Part shown: positions 20,695 to 28,256 of the stretch, in pieces
How the letters are laid out: each line of letters starts with the position of its first letter
Numbering within the stretch: the stretch's first letter is position 1
Assembly: GCA_017694885.1 (NCBI GenBank)
Contig: JADIMH010000031.1
Span: 1-62,251, forward strand
Source: Candidatus Cryptobacteroides faecipullorum
Lineage (GTDB): Bacteria > Bacteroidota > Bacteroidia > Bacteroidales > UBA932
Direction of reading: 5' to 3'
Length of the DNA: 62,251 nt
Made by a program: the position numbers and the translations under genes
Notes under the pieces: generated by a model
Database searches by the model: none
What the model was told of the DNA's origin: nothing
What the model saw: the letters and a program-made list of their open reading frames with translations, nothing else

Positions 20695-22119
20695 TCACTT
20701 GGTTATGAAAGCCGCCATGTCCTTCAGGACCTGTCTTGAAACGGTTTCGATAATTGTCCCGTATTCCGACGGGTTGCCTGTAGTACAATGCTGGAAAAGA
20801 TGGTTCAGTCCCGGATATTCTTTTATGACAGATCCGCCGTTTTCAGGAAGACGGTTCCTCAAAGCAGACAGATTCATATCGGCATCTACTTGTGTATCAA
20901 GACTTCCATTCAACGCAAATACAGGACAGGCAATCTTTCCTATGTCCTCTGCCGGATCGTACGCCACGAAACTGTCGACCCAGGCGCCAGTGCCCGAAAG
21001 TATGGTTTCGAGGTTCTTCAGTACGGCATCCGGAAGGTCTGCCCCAGATGATTTTGCAAGTGAATCCAAAATATATCCGGCATCTCCGACAGGCTCGCCC
21101 GGACAGACATGCTCTGCACGGTAATCCAGGATGTCAGCAAGTACCGTACAGTAATCGTCTGTCATCTGTTCAGGCATACCTGCCTGCAGGAGAGCTGTCC
21201 GGTTCTGCCGCACAAGAATCTCCTTTCCGCTCACCGCTGCACCTGCCAGGCTTATGACAAAGTCGGCTTCACCTTTCCCTCCGAGCATGAAAGCTATCGT
21301 TCCTCCTTCACTATGACCGAGCACCCCTACTCTGCCGAACCGGCCGAGCGAATCCAGATAACGTAATCCGGCAAGAGCATCTTCCATATTGGACTGTACC
21401 GTGACAGAAGCAGGATCTCCGGCAGATGCTCCGACTCCACGGTCATCATATCTGAGGGTTGCAATCCCGTTTCTGGCAAAATAGTCAGCAATCACCAGAA
21501 ACGGCTTATGGTTGAACAACTCCTCATCCCTGTTCTGCTGTCCGCTACCGGTAACCATAAGGACAACAGGCACTTGAGCATCAGACTCAAAGTCATATCC
21601 CACCGGATACGAAAGCGTGCCGGCAAGTACTGTGTCACCGTTTGCGAAAAACACTTCCTCTGTCCGGTACGGAAAGGGAGGCACAGGTGTCTGAGGCCTT
21701 AATATTATCGGTTTCCCGTGTCTGAGTTCCAATGGGAACGATGTTCCTGACTGGGAAAAATTCCCGAAAACGGACAATATGGAACCGCTGTCCGGATTCC
21801 TGTCGAATGTACCTGAAAATGACGCTCCGATAGCCGGAACAGATACTATAAGAGAATCGGCTGTAAATTTTTCCACTTCAGCCGGAATCCCTTTCACACT
21901 CTGATCGGGACTATCCATAGTACACACAAGGACGCCGTTCTGGGCTTCAGTGAAATTGAAAACGATATTCATGGAAACAGTCCCGACTGTAAGTTTTCCT
22001 GACCATGAGCCTGTCAGTTCCGGGACATCTCCGGCCTGACTCCGCGCTGTGGCGTTGACGTTTGGCGACAATCCGGCAGCCAACATCAGGAATAACACTG
22101 AAATCATTATGTATCTCAT
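20695..22119 (-). CDS. Secreted alpha/beta hydrolase with N-terminal beta domain
   Basis: About 474 residues from the ATG at 22117-22119 (MRYIMISVLFLMLAAG..., a signal peptide); a longer frame adds 17 residues and would spoil it. An N-terminal all-beta domain (ELTGSWSGKLTVGTVSMNIVFNF to SFPLELRHGKP) precedes an alpha/beta-hydrolase with nucleophile GHSEGG, oxyanion region MVTGSGQQNRDE, acid in NGSLDTQVD and histidine in GLNHLFQH. This two-domain form is common in Bacteroidota and periplasmic. It is probably an esterase or peptidase-like enzyme of unknown substrate. Confidence in fold and location is high. Confidence 0.88.
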   Translation of the reverse strand: MRYIMISVLFLMLAAGLSPNVNATARSQAGDVPELTGSWSGKLTVGTVSMNIVFNFTEAQNGVLVCTMDSPDQSVKGIPAEVEKFTADSLIVSVPAIGASFSGTFDRNPDSGSILSVFGNFSQSGTSFPLELRHGKPIILRPQTPVPPFPYRTEEVFFANGDTVLAGTLSYPVGYDFESDAQVPVVLMVTGSGQQNRDEELFNHKPFLVIADYFARNGIATLRYDDRGVGASAGDPASVTVQSNMEDALAGLRYLDSLGRFGRVGVLGHSEGGTIAFMLGGKGEADFVISLAGAAVSGKEILVRQNRTALLQAGMPEQMTDDYCTVLADILDYRAEHVCPGEPVGDAGYILDSLAKSSGADLPDAVLKNLETILSGTGAWVDSFVAYDPAEDIGKIACPVFALNGSLDTQVDADMNLSALRNRLPENGGSVIKEYPGLNHLFQHCTTGNPSEYGTIIETVSRQVLKDMAAFITK

Positions 22120-22277
22120 TCCGTAACAGTATTTTGCATAAATCATTGTCCCAGGCAGGAACGCTGGCAAAGTTACGGAATTTTACGACATACGACTACA
22201 GGCAGGGACAGGTGAATCATCAGTCATTGCACACCTGCAGTAGAAGATGGCCCCGGCCGAGAGGGCATGACAGAAGC

Positions 22278-22652
22278 TCAGAACAGTCTGGCGACGGCAT
22301 AGCCTCCGAATGTCGCCAGGATGCCGAACAGCAGACTGCCTGCAACATACATGGCAAAGGTCCCGGTATTCCCATTCTGGAGAAGTGTCAGGGCATCGTT
22401 TGAAAACGTCGAAAAGGTGGTGAATCCCCCACAGAAACCTGTTGTCAGCAGAAGGCACAGAGAAGAAGATTCCGATGAATTTCTGGAAAACACTCCTAAC
22501 AGGATGCCGATGATGAGACAACCGGCGATGTTCGTCAGGAATGTCGCGAGAGGGAATCCTGTCCTGACAGGATGCACCGCCAATGACAGAAGGTACCTCA
22601 GTATCCCTCCTGCGCAACTTCCCAATCCGACCAAAAGTATGGATTTCAGCAT
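22278..22652 (-). CDS. crcB: CrcB/Fluc fluoride channel
   Basis: A 124-residue four-helix membrane protein, the size of one Fluc subunit; dimers export fluoride. Family motifs present: GGILRY (15-20), N41 in LTNIAGC, and GFCGGFTTFSTFSND (72-86) containing the phenylalanine-box and central Na+-site region. One gene rather than a tandem pair implies an antiparallel homodimer. It is 14 bp downstream of the DedA gene and probably co-transcribed. I see no fluoride riboswitch in the DedA upstream region. Confidence 0.95.
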   Translation of the reverse strand: MLKSILLVGLGSCAGGILRYLLSLAVHPVRTGFPLATFLTNIAGCLIIGILLGVFSRNSSESSSLCLLLTTGFCGGFTTFSTFSNDALTLLQNGNTGTFAMYVAGSLLFGILATFGGYAVARLF

Positions 22653-22666
22653 GGCCCGGGAATTTT

Positions 22667-23323
22667 TCAGCAGCCGGAAAGCCTGTTTCTCAGTTTGGTG
22701 CGGATGACCTCAATAACTGCCGGAAGGACTGATATGAAAATAATAGCTACAATAAGGAGCTTCAGGTTTTCCTGAACGAAAGGAAGGTCTCCGAAGAAGT
22801 AGCCGACATAGCAGAAAAGGGCTACCCAAGCGGCACCGCCAACCGCATTGTAAGTGATGAAATATGCATAATGCATCTTTCCCATACCTGCGACGAAAGG
22901 AGCGAATGTCCTGACAATCGGAACGAAGCGGGCCAGAATTATGGTCTTGCCTCCGTATTTTTCATAGAATGCGTGGGTCTTTTCCAGATAGCTCTGCTTG
23001 AATATCCTTGAATCGGGGTTGCTGAAAAGCTTGCGGCCGAAGAAGTGCCCTATCATATAGTTGCATGAATCCCCGAGGAATGCGGCGACAAACACGATCA
23101 GCACCAGTAGATGTACATCCAGAGGACATCCCGGCTGGGCTGCAATCGCTCCGGCTACGAAAAGCAGTGAATCGCCCGGAAGGAACGGAGTGAAGACCAG
23201 GCCTGTCTCGCAGAAGATTATAAGGAACAGAATCGCATAGGTCCACATATGGTATTCGTTTACGATATCCACCATATACTGGTCTATGTGAAGTATGAAA
23301 TCAATTATAAAATCCATTGTCAA
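22667..23323 (-). CDS. DedA/VTT-family inner-membrane protein
   Basis: A 218-residue DedA-family protein, implicated in lipid carrier flipping and envelope homeostasis. Characteristic segments: [20 protein letters not shown] (re-entrant loop with E/P/G), the F-G-R motif of [17 protein letters not shown], and [20 protein letters not shown], the conserved R-xx-P-xx-R loop. Five to six hydrophobic segments. It precedes crcB by 14 bp. Upstream is the 23-kb repeat spacer. Confidence 0.93.
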   Translation of the reverse strand: MTMDFIIDFILHIDQYMVDIVNEYHMWTYAILFLIIFCETGLVFTPFLPGDSLLFVAGAIAAQPGCPLDVHLLVLIVFVAAFLGDSCNYMIGHFFGRKLFSNPDSRIFKQSYLEKTHAFYEKYGGKTIILARFVPIVRTFAPFVAGMGKMHYAYFITYNAVGGAAWVALFCYVGYFFGDLPFVQENLKLLIVAIIFISVLPAVIEVIRTKLRNRLSGC

Positions 23324-23511
23324 ACAATAAATAACGTACCGATAAAATCATGAAAGGCGCAAAGATAGGAATTTATTCCGTAATAAAACAGTCATGTCTT
23401 TCGATAGCCCTCCTTTCTTCCCACAGAGGCATGTCTACCTGCCACGCCGTACATGGCTTCCATCCTGAAGAATACTTTCACTGCCATACTGACCTGACCT
23501 CACCTCCACGA

Positions 23512-23749
23512 CACACCTGCAGTTGGACAATACGCATAACATTCTGTAAATAAACACATTCCAACAACAGGCTATTTGCAGGTGCCGCACTTTTATGCAC
23601 ACCTGCAGTAACGGGTATGCCCTACAGGTGCGTGTAATAAGGATTCACTACTGCAGGTGTGTCTGGAAATGTTACACCTGGAATTGACATCCCTATCGAA
23701 CTAATTGAATATCAACTATTTCTATATACATCATCATTCTCAGGTGTGC
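23512..23749. repeat. CACACCTGCAG dispersed repeat element, copy 2
   Basis: A ~238-bp element homologous to 19770-20005. Motifs fall at 23512, 23576, 23597, 23651, 23674 and 23741, matching copy 1 spacing to within one or two bases. The 91-bp core 23597-23687 aligns gap-free with 19854-19944. A solitary motif is also found at 22228-22243 after crcB. Confidence 0.75.
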
Positions 23750-23863
23750 GAAGGCATGCCTACATTCCGTTGATGTCTCATTCCGGGCACCACTGGCGCT
23801 GCCTTATTTTTATCTCTCATTAGATGAAGTGCATTTCATCTATGATGATTTAAATATCCATTA

Positions 23864-23911
23864 TTAAAAAACGCTTCGGACAGTGTGATATAAAGTGCCG
23901 TCCGAAGCGTT
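23864..23911 (-). terminator. Terminator of the MBL-fold gene
   Basis: AACGCTTCGGAC (23870-23881) pairs perfectly over 12 bp with GTCCGAAGCGTT (23900-23911), loop 18. On the minus strand it is followed by six T, so it ends transcription 22 bp after the stop codon of the minus-strand gene. Confidence 0.85.
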
Positions 23912-23932
23912 ATTGCTCAGTAGTATGCCTTG

Positions 23933-24766
23933 CTATTTGTAGAGAGCCTTACCCAAATCTTCCAGGCCGGCTTCACCGGGCAAGCCGGGCCAGGCCTGTT
24001 TCATGGCATCCACGAAAGCCTGTGCCGTTTCGTTGGCCGCAAGCAGCTCTTTCATCTTTTTCAGATAGGCGATCTTGAACTCCACCGCATCGCGTGCAGC
24101 CGCGCCTCCGTGTCCGCCGATGAACAGCGTTGCTCCCGAAACCAAAGAATTTTCAGCTTCCGCTATTTCTGCGCCGATAGCGGCAGGAGAAGAGATTTGC
24201 AGGTGGCTGACATGCGCCTTTGCCGGAGTCCAGTGTGTGTAGTAAGCCTTGCCTCCAATCAGAATGCTCGCGCCCGGGAAATCTGTCGTAGCTCCGTGAC
24301 GGAATTCAAAGGTAACTCCCGCCCATGTCTGGGTCGTGCCGAATGCCACCTCCGTGGCCTTGCCTGTGGGCATGTCGGTCAGAGCGTCACCGAACGCATG
24401 TTCAAAGCCTTTCATCATGCCGCCGTAGATTTCTCCTTTGGTAAATTCCGGCATGCCCTGAGCCATCACCACGTCATGTTTCCCGGTTCCTCCCACATGA
24501 TAGTCCGTGATGCGCTTCTCCACCGGCTTCTCCAATGTGGAAAGATAGGAGTCGAATTCGGCCACATTGTCCTTGAACAGAGGCTGTTCCATTGTTACAA
24601 GGGCATCCTTTCCCTCAATGATGTAGCTTGCGTCGCCCAACGCGTCGTTGGTGTAATAAACGTGCAGTCTGTAATTGCCGAGGTCATGTACCTCGAAGCG
24701 TCCTTTTGTCTGTGCCATAACTGTAACCGTTAAAAAATTCAACAAAATGAATAATACCTTTTTCAT
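23933..24766 (-). CDS. Secreted metallo-beta-lactamase-fold protein, degenerate metal site
   Basis: A 277-residue protein with signal peptide (KKVLFILLNFLTVTVMAQ). Sequence pattern follows the MBL fold (SYIIEGKDALVTMEQPLF, then ITDYHVGGTGKHDVVMAQG, GATLFIGGHGGAA), but the canonical H-x-H-x-D-H is replaced by H-V-G-G-x-G-K-H-D, so classical two-zinc hydrolysis is doubtful. Such proteins in Bacteroidota are called MBL-fold hydrolases without known substrate. It is divergent from an HxlR regulator with repeated TACTTA-type sites between, so it is probably a regulated stress or redox gene. Fold likely, activity uncertain. Confidence 0.72.
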   Translation of the reverse strand: MKKVLFILLNFLTVTVMAQTKGRFEVHDLGNYRLHVYYTNDALGDASYIIEGKDALVTMEQPLFKDNVAEFDSYLSTLEKPVEKRITDYHVGGTGKHDVVMAQGMPEFTKGEIYGGMMKGFEHAFGDALTDMPTGKATEVAFGTTQTWAGVTFEFRHGATTDFPGASILIGGKAYYTHWTPAKAHVSHLQISSPAAIGAEIAEAENSLVSGATLFIGGHGGAAARDAVEFKIAYLKKMKELLAANETAQAFVDAMKQAWPGLPGEAGLEDLGKALYK

Positions 24767-25008
24767 TGTTTTTAAAAATCGTTTAATTGTTCTGTTACTT
24801 ACTAAAAGTATCTTTGTTTCTTTTACACTGCAAAGATGTGCGGATTATTTGGACCTTGCAAGTAGGTACTTATACGTCAGATACTTACGAAGATGTAACT
24901 ATTGCTGTGCATGAGCAGGTTACAGACAAAAATTTTTTGAAAAAAGTTTCTTGCTGCTTGAAAGAAATTAACTTACCTTTGTAGAGTAAATTGAAACACA
25001 GCAATTCC
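24767..25008. promoter_or_regulatory. Divergent control region of the HxlR and MBL-fold genes
   Basis: A -7-like TACCTTTG lies at 24976-24983, some 25 bp before the hxlR-type start. On minus, CATCTTTG near 24829-24836 could serve the MBL-fold gene. Between them GTACTTATACGTCA and GATACTTACGAAG form an imperfect direct repeat (about 24868-24895), with further TACTTACT near 24797. These are candidate HxlR-binding sites; autoregulation is inferred. Confidence 0.45.
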
Positions 25009-25428
25009 ATGAACAGAACAACAATAGAAGATGCAGTATTCCCGGATTGCCCGATACGGAACATCCTCGCCAGGCTCTGCGATAAATGGTCGCTTTTGGT
25101 CTTATACACGCTGAACAAGACCGGTAAGGAGCCGGTGCGCTTCAAGGAGCTGCAGCGCGGGATTCCCGACATTTCGCAGAAGATGCTGACAGTGACTCTG
25201 CGCACACTGGAGGAGGACGGTTATGTCACACGAACAATATATCCGGAGGTTCCTCCGCGAGTAGAATATGCGCTGACTGAGAGGGCCGGATCCCTCTTGC
25301 CCCATATCAATGCCTTGATAGAATGGGCTTTGGAAAACAAGGACTCCATTATGGCAGACAGAAAGGCTTTTAAAGATTCACCGGGAGCGGCAAGTTTTGC
25401 TAACGGTAAAATGCGTGGAGGCCAGTAA
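25009..25428 (+). CDS. HxlR-family winged-helix regulator
   Basis: A 139-residue HxlR protein. Family features: FPDCPIRNILARLCDKWSLLVLYTL, with the conserved cysteine-proline and the W-S helix, RFKELQRGIPDISQKMLTVTLRTLEEDGYVTRTIYPEVPPRVEYALTERAGSLLPHI. The cysteine in DCPIR may sense oxidants or electrophiles, as in related regulators. I use the ATG at 25009; an upstream TTG at 24991 is less likely. It is divergent from the MBL-fold gene and probably controls it. Confidence 0.93.
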   Translation: MNRTTIEDAVFPDCPIRNILARLCDKWSLLVLYTLNKTGKEPVRFKELQRGIPDISQKMLTVTLRTLEEDGYVTRTIYPEVPPRVEYALTERAGSLLPHINALIEWALENKDSIMADRKAFKDSPGAASFANGKMRGGQ

Positions 25429-25766
25429 GGTAGTTACTGCGAATGAAATGTATGGTTAATGTGCGCAAGGCGGCCATGTACCTGCACCTCCGAGGGGGAT
25501 GTGCGGTGGAAGTGTGCGCAGTGGAAACGGATTCGAAACCACCGGGCACAAGAAACGAGCAGAACTCTACCTCTGGCGCAGGCGAGGAATGGAGTTACAT
25601 CCTTATTATCAGATAGTTAAGTATCTAACAAGTTGCGCCAGGGTTAAATTTTGTCCTTGAAAAAGTTGACAGGGGTATTCGGATCCCAACTCGAGTGAAT
25701 TATCCGTTGATGCCGCATTTGTCATTTCGACCGACCGGAGGGAGCGGATGATGATCACTATATAGT
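25429..25766. other. Spacer with remnant repeats, no gene
   Basis: 338 bp between the regulator and the terminator. No protein-like frame. Near 25722-25747 is GTCATTTCGACCGACCGGAG, similar in style to short repeats common in intergenic DNA of some Bacteroidales. The rest is not recognisable and may be decayed coding DNA. Confidence 0.4.
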
Positions 25767-25805
25767 AAAAGGCCCGGCGGGGGGACAATCTTCGCCGGGC
25801 CTTTG
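25767..25805. terminator. Bidirectional terminator
   Basis: AAAGGCCCGGCG (25768-25779) pairs perfectly with CGCCGGGCCTTT (25793-25804) over 12 bp, flanked by A's on the left and T's on the right. It lies between the plus-strand HxlR gene and the minus-strand lipoprotein gene and should serve both directions. Confidence 0.85.
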
Positions 25806-25819
25806 CAGCTTATATGTAT

Positions 25820-26461
25820 TTATTGTTTTTTCGTGAGATCGAACTCAAGGGAGAACGGAGTGAAATCCGGAAGGTCTATTTCTTCAACTTTTACGCCTGC
25901 TGCAGACAGCTTGAATGTAAGGTTCTTGGATTCAATGTCATAAATACAGTCAGCGCCTTCAGACGTGATTTCGACTTCGATTGTAAGTCCTTCCGTATTA
26001 CCGGAGCCGTCGGCTGTTGTGCCTGTGGCCAGCGTGAGCTCCAGCGGTTCAGGGGCGAGGAAGAGTCCGACTGATGTCTTGTCTTCATTGATTTCCGCCG
26101 TATACGGAATGGAATAATCCACTTTTCCGAGACTCTCCATTATCTGGTCAACGCCTTCTTCCGATCCTATAACCTTGATTATCAGATCCCGTACAGGGAA
26201 ATCTGTAAATTGAATGGCATCTGCAGTGACTTTTGCCGTGATTTCAGTCCCGGACGGGGTCTCCTCCTCTGAGTCAGCCGTCGGAGCGGCTTCCAAAACA
26301 TTCATAGTGCCCGCATATTCTCCGATAACGGCTGTTTCATCTGCCGGGTCGGTCCCTCCGTCATTTCCTCAGCTGTCATTTTTATCGCATGCCACCATCG
26401 CGATGCTTGCCCATGCCAGGAACATCATCTTGATCCAATTATTCAAAGTGTTGGTATTCAT
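25820..26461 (-). pseudogene. Lipoprotein gene interrupted by an in-frame stop (DUF4840-like)
   Basis: From an ATG at 26459-26461 the minus strand encodes a lipoprotein signal (MNTNTLNNWIKMMFLAWASI, then AMVAC) and DKNDS, followed by TGA at 26369-26371. The same frame continues GNDGGTDPADETAVIGEYAGTM and on to 25820 without another stop. The C-terminal part (161 residues from an internal ATG at 26303-26305) resembles DUF4840-type Bacteroidota lipoproteins: FPVRDL near its start, a beta-rich body and SLEFDLTKKQ at the end. One base change separates it from an intact gene. Without a signal peptide the internal start would give a cytoplasmic fragment, so I call it a nonsense pseudogene. Family name is tentative. 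Confidence 0.75.
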
Positions 26462-26648
26462 TTTAATTCAGTTTAAAAGTGTAACATAGTATTGAAAGCT
26501 TTCAGATATATAAGCCTTGAAACCCTTGAATCTTGCACATTGCCGTTATGATTTTTTTCGAAACGAAAGTTTTGTGTCCGGGCCATAAACAAAAAATCCC
26601 GAAGTCGGCAGACTTCAGGATTTTGCTTTGATTTGCCCTTTCGGGTGG

Positions 26649-26723
26649 TGGGAGCAGAGGGAGTCGAACCCCCGACCCTCTGCTTGTAAGGCAGACGCTC
26701 TGAACCAACTGAGCTATGCTCCC
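26649..26723 (-). tRNA. tRNA-Val (anticodon TAC)
   Basis: The minus strand folds as a complete tRNA: acceptor GGGAGCA with TGCTCCC, D-arm AGCTCAGTTGGTTCAGAGC, anticodon arm CTGCC-TTACAAG-CAG (anticodon TAC), T-arm CGGGG-TTCGACT-CCCTC type, and an encoded CCA at 26646-26648. Decodes GUA and related valine codons. A T-run on plus side precedes it; repeats follow upstream. Confidence 0.93.
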
Positions 26724-26756
26724 TTTTTTCGTTTCTTATAGGAGATTTCTACGTTA

Positions 26757-26972
26757 TGCTTCGTATCATCAGTCAGTCATTTACATGAGTAAACTCCTTC
26801 CTTCTTCACTCGCATGCCTTGAACTCCCCTAAAACAAACTTCAAAAATTCAGTTGTTTATCTTTTGGAAAGACTGCGTTGGACTTCGTATCGTCGGTCAG
26901 TCATTTACATGAGTAAACTCCTTTCCTCCTCACTCGTCCGCCTTGTTCTAACCAAAAATAAACTTCAAAATT
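26757..26972. repeat. Direct repeat, two ~95-bp copies with 124-bp period
   Basis: Copy 1 (about 26757-26850) and copy 2 (about 26881-26972) share CTTCGTATC, then CAGTCATTTACATGAGTAAA, CTCACTCG-like and AAACTTCAAAA segments. The common core contains the inverted repeat TTTAC-ATGA-GTAAA. They lie just upstream of tRNA-Val on its minus strand. They could be processing or promoter-linked repeats duplicated in tandem. Confidence 0.7.
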
Positions 26973-27132
26973 CTTGAAAGAACTTCCCGTTTTTGTTTTC
27001 GGGACTGCAAAGATAGAAAACATTTTTTATTCTGCAAAATTTTTTATCCATCAGGTAGGACCACGTACAGATTTCGCCATCCTTTTCAATAGAAAAGTAA
27101 CTGACAATCAATCTGTTAAAATTAAAACACAA

Positions 27133-27168
27133 GTTCGCGGTCCAAGTTAAAAAGTGTGGACCGCGAAC
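27133..27168. repeat. Perfect 12-bp inverted repeat GTTCGCGGTCCA
   Basis: GTTCGCGGTCCA (27133-27144) and TGGACCGCGAAC (27157-27168) with a 12-bp spacer. A third, partial copy GGTTCGCGGTC occurs at 27230-27240. With no matching gene end nearby it is more likely an operator or recombination site than a terminator; TTTT after the right arm leaves termination possible. Confidence 0.5.
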
Positions 27169-27424
27169 CGTTTTGTTCCATCTTCCTTAAATTAAATCTC
27201 TGATAACCAACAAAATAACGACAACAGCATGGTTCGCGGTCTGTCCCGTGCTTATGAGCGGAGGAATTTAAAGAAAAACTGCTGCCTTTCCGGACGAAGG
27301 CCGGAAACCGGAGTTGAAGAATCTGTTTGATAGAGGCATGACAACGGTCTGATGGACTTCGGAGAGCGAAGAAACTGATAGATAGTCTGCGGTATTGCGG
27401 TACAGAAAAAATTTCATATTTTTA

Positions 27425-27456
27425 TTTGTTTTTTCATACAAAATTGTATAATTTCG
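27425..27456 (+). promoter_or_regulatory. Promoter of the ABC efflux operon
   Basis: TTTG at 27425-27428 and TAATTTCG at 27449-27456 fit the Bacteroidota -33 TTTG / -7 TAnnTTTG pattern with one mismatch and a 20-bp gap. Transcription would begin about 40 bp before the ATPase ATG at 27504. Confidence 0.6.
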
Positions 27457-27503
27457 CATTACAGAAAATTAGAATATTAATTAACTAATACACTACCAGA
27501 ACC

Positions 27504-28208
27504 ATGGTAGAAATCGAGAATCTTAATAAAACCTACTACAACGGCACTGCCCTTCATGTCCTGAAGGGCATAAATCTGTCCGTTCCGGACGGGGAATTCC
27601 TTTCGATCATGGGAGCATCAGGTTCCGGGAAATCGACGCTTCTGAATATCCTCGGCATATTGGACACTTATGATGAAGGCTCATATTATCTTGGAGGCAA
27701 ACTCATAAAAAGTCAGGACGAAACGCAGGCCGCTGCACTTCGGAACGATATGATAGGATTCATTTTCCAGTCTTTCAACCTTATAAGCTACAAAACGGCT
27801 TTAGAGAACGTCGCACTCCCGTTGTATTATAAAGGATACCGAAGGAAGAAGAGAAATGAGATGGCGATGGATTTTCTGGACAGGCTCGGACTGAAGGATT
27901 GGGCGGACCACCGCCCGAACGAGATGTCCGGAGGACAGAAACAGAGGGTGGCGATAGCAAGGGCGCTCATTACCAGACCCAAGCTGATTCTGGCCGACGA
28001 ACCGACCGGGGCGCTGGACAGCAAGACATCGCAGGAAGTGATGGACCTGCTCAGAAAGGTAAATAAGGAACTGGGTATGACCATTATATGCGTAACCCAT
28101 GAAAAAGGGGTGGCCGTCCAGACAGACAGGACCGTACATATCAAGGACGGGATCATAGAAGGAGAGGAATCCAACCGTCCCGAGACTGTGCATTCCATGC
28201 TGAAATAG
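27504..28208 (+). CDS. ABC transporter ATPase, MacB/LolD type
   Basis: A 234-residue nucleotide-binding subunit. Walker A GASGSGKST (~36-44), Q-loop IFQSFNL, signature MSGGQKQRVAIARAL, Walker B LILADEPTGALDSKT and H-loop CVTHEKG are all present. Sequence style places it in the MacB/LolD/FtsE group that powers FtsX-type permeases. First gene of a five-gene efflux set with two permeases, an adaptor and an outer-membrane channel; the likely job is export of small molecules or peptides from the periplasm across the outer membrane. It has a promoter about 50-80 bp upstream. Confidence 0.95.
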   Translation: MVEIENLNKTYYNGTALHVLKGINLSVPDGEFLSIMGASGSGKSTLLNILGILDTYDEGSYYLGGKLIKSQDETQAAALRNDMIGFIFQSFNLISYKTALENVALPLYYKGYRRKKRNEMAMDFLDRLGLKDWADHRPNEMSGGQKQRVAIARALITRPKLILADEPTGALDSKTSQEVMDLLRKVNKELGMTIICVTHEKGVAVQTDRTVHIKDGIIEGEESNRPETVHSMLK

Positions 28209-28256
28209 CGAAAAAAGACAGACAGAAAAAACTTACACACAGACTGATGCTCTGAT

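Larger units (their letters stand above)
23324..23932. other. 609-bp gene-free spacer
   Basis: No plausible gene. It contains the second CACACCTGCAG element (23512-23749) and the terminator of the metallo-beta-lactamase-fold gene (23864-23911). About 170 bp next to the DedA gene show nothing else distinctive. Confidence 0.6.
26462..27503. other. 1-kb spacer with tRNA-Val and repeats
   Basis: Contains tRNA-Val (26649-26723), a 124-bp-period direct repeat (26757-26972), a 36-bp hairpin GTTCGCGGTCCA...TGGACCGCGAAC (27133-27168) and the promoter of the efflux operon (27425-27456). No protein gene recognised. Confidence 0.6.

Noticed and set aside
22278..23340. Fluoride riboswitch before the DedA-crcB pair
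   Set aside because: The short upstream region lacks any recognisable crcB-motif pseudoknot.
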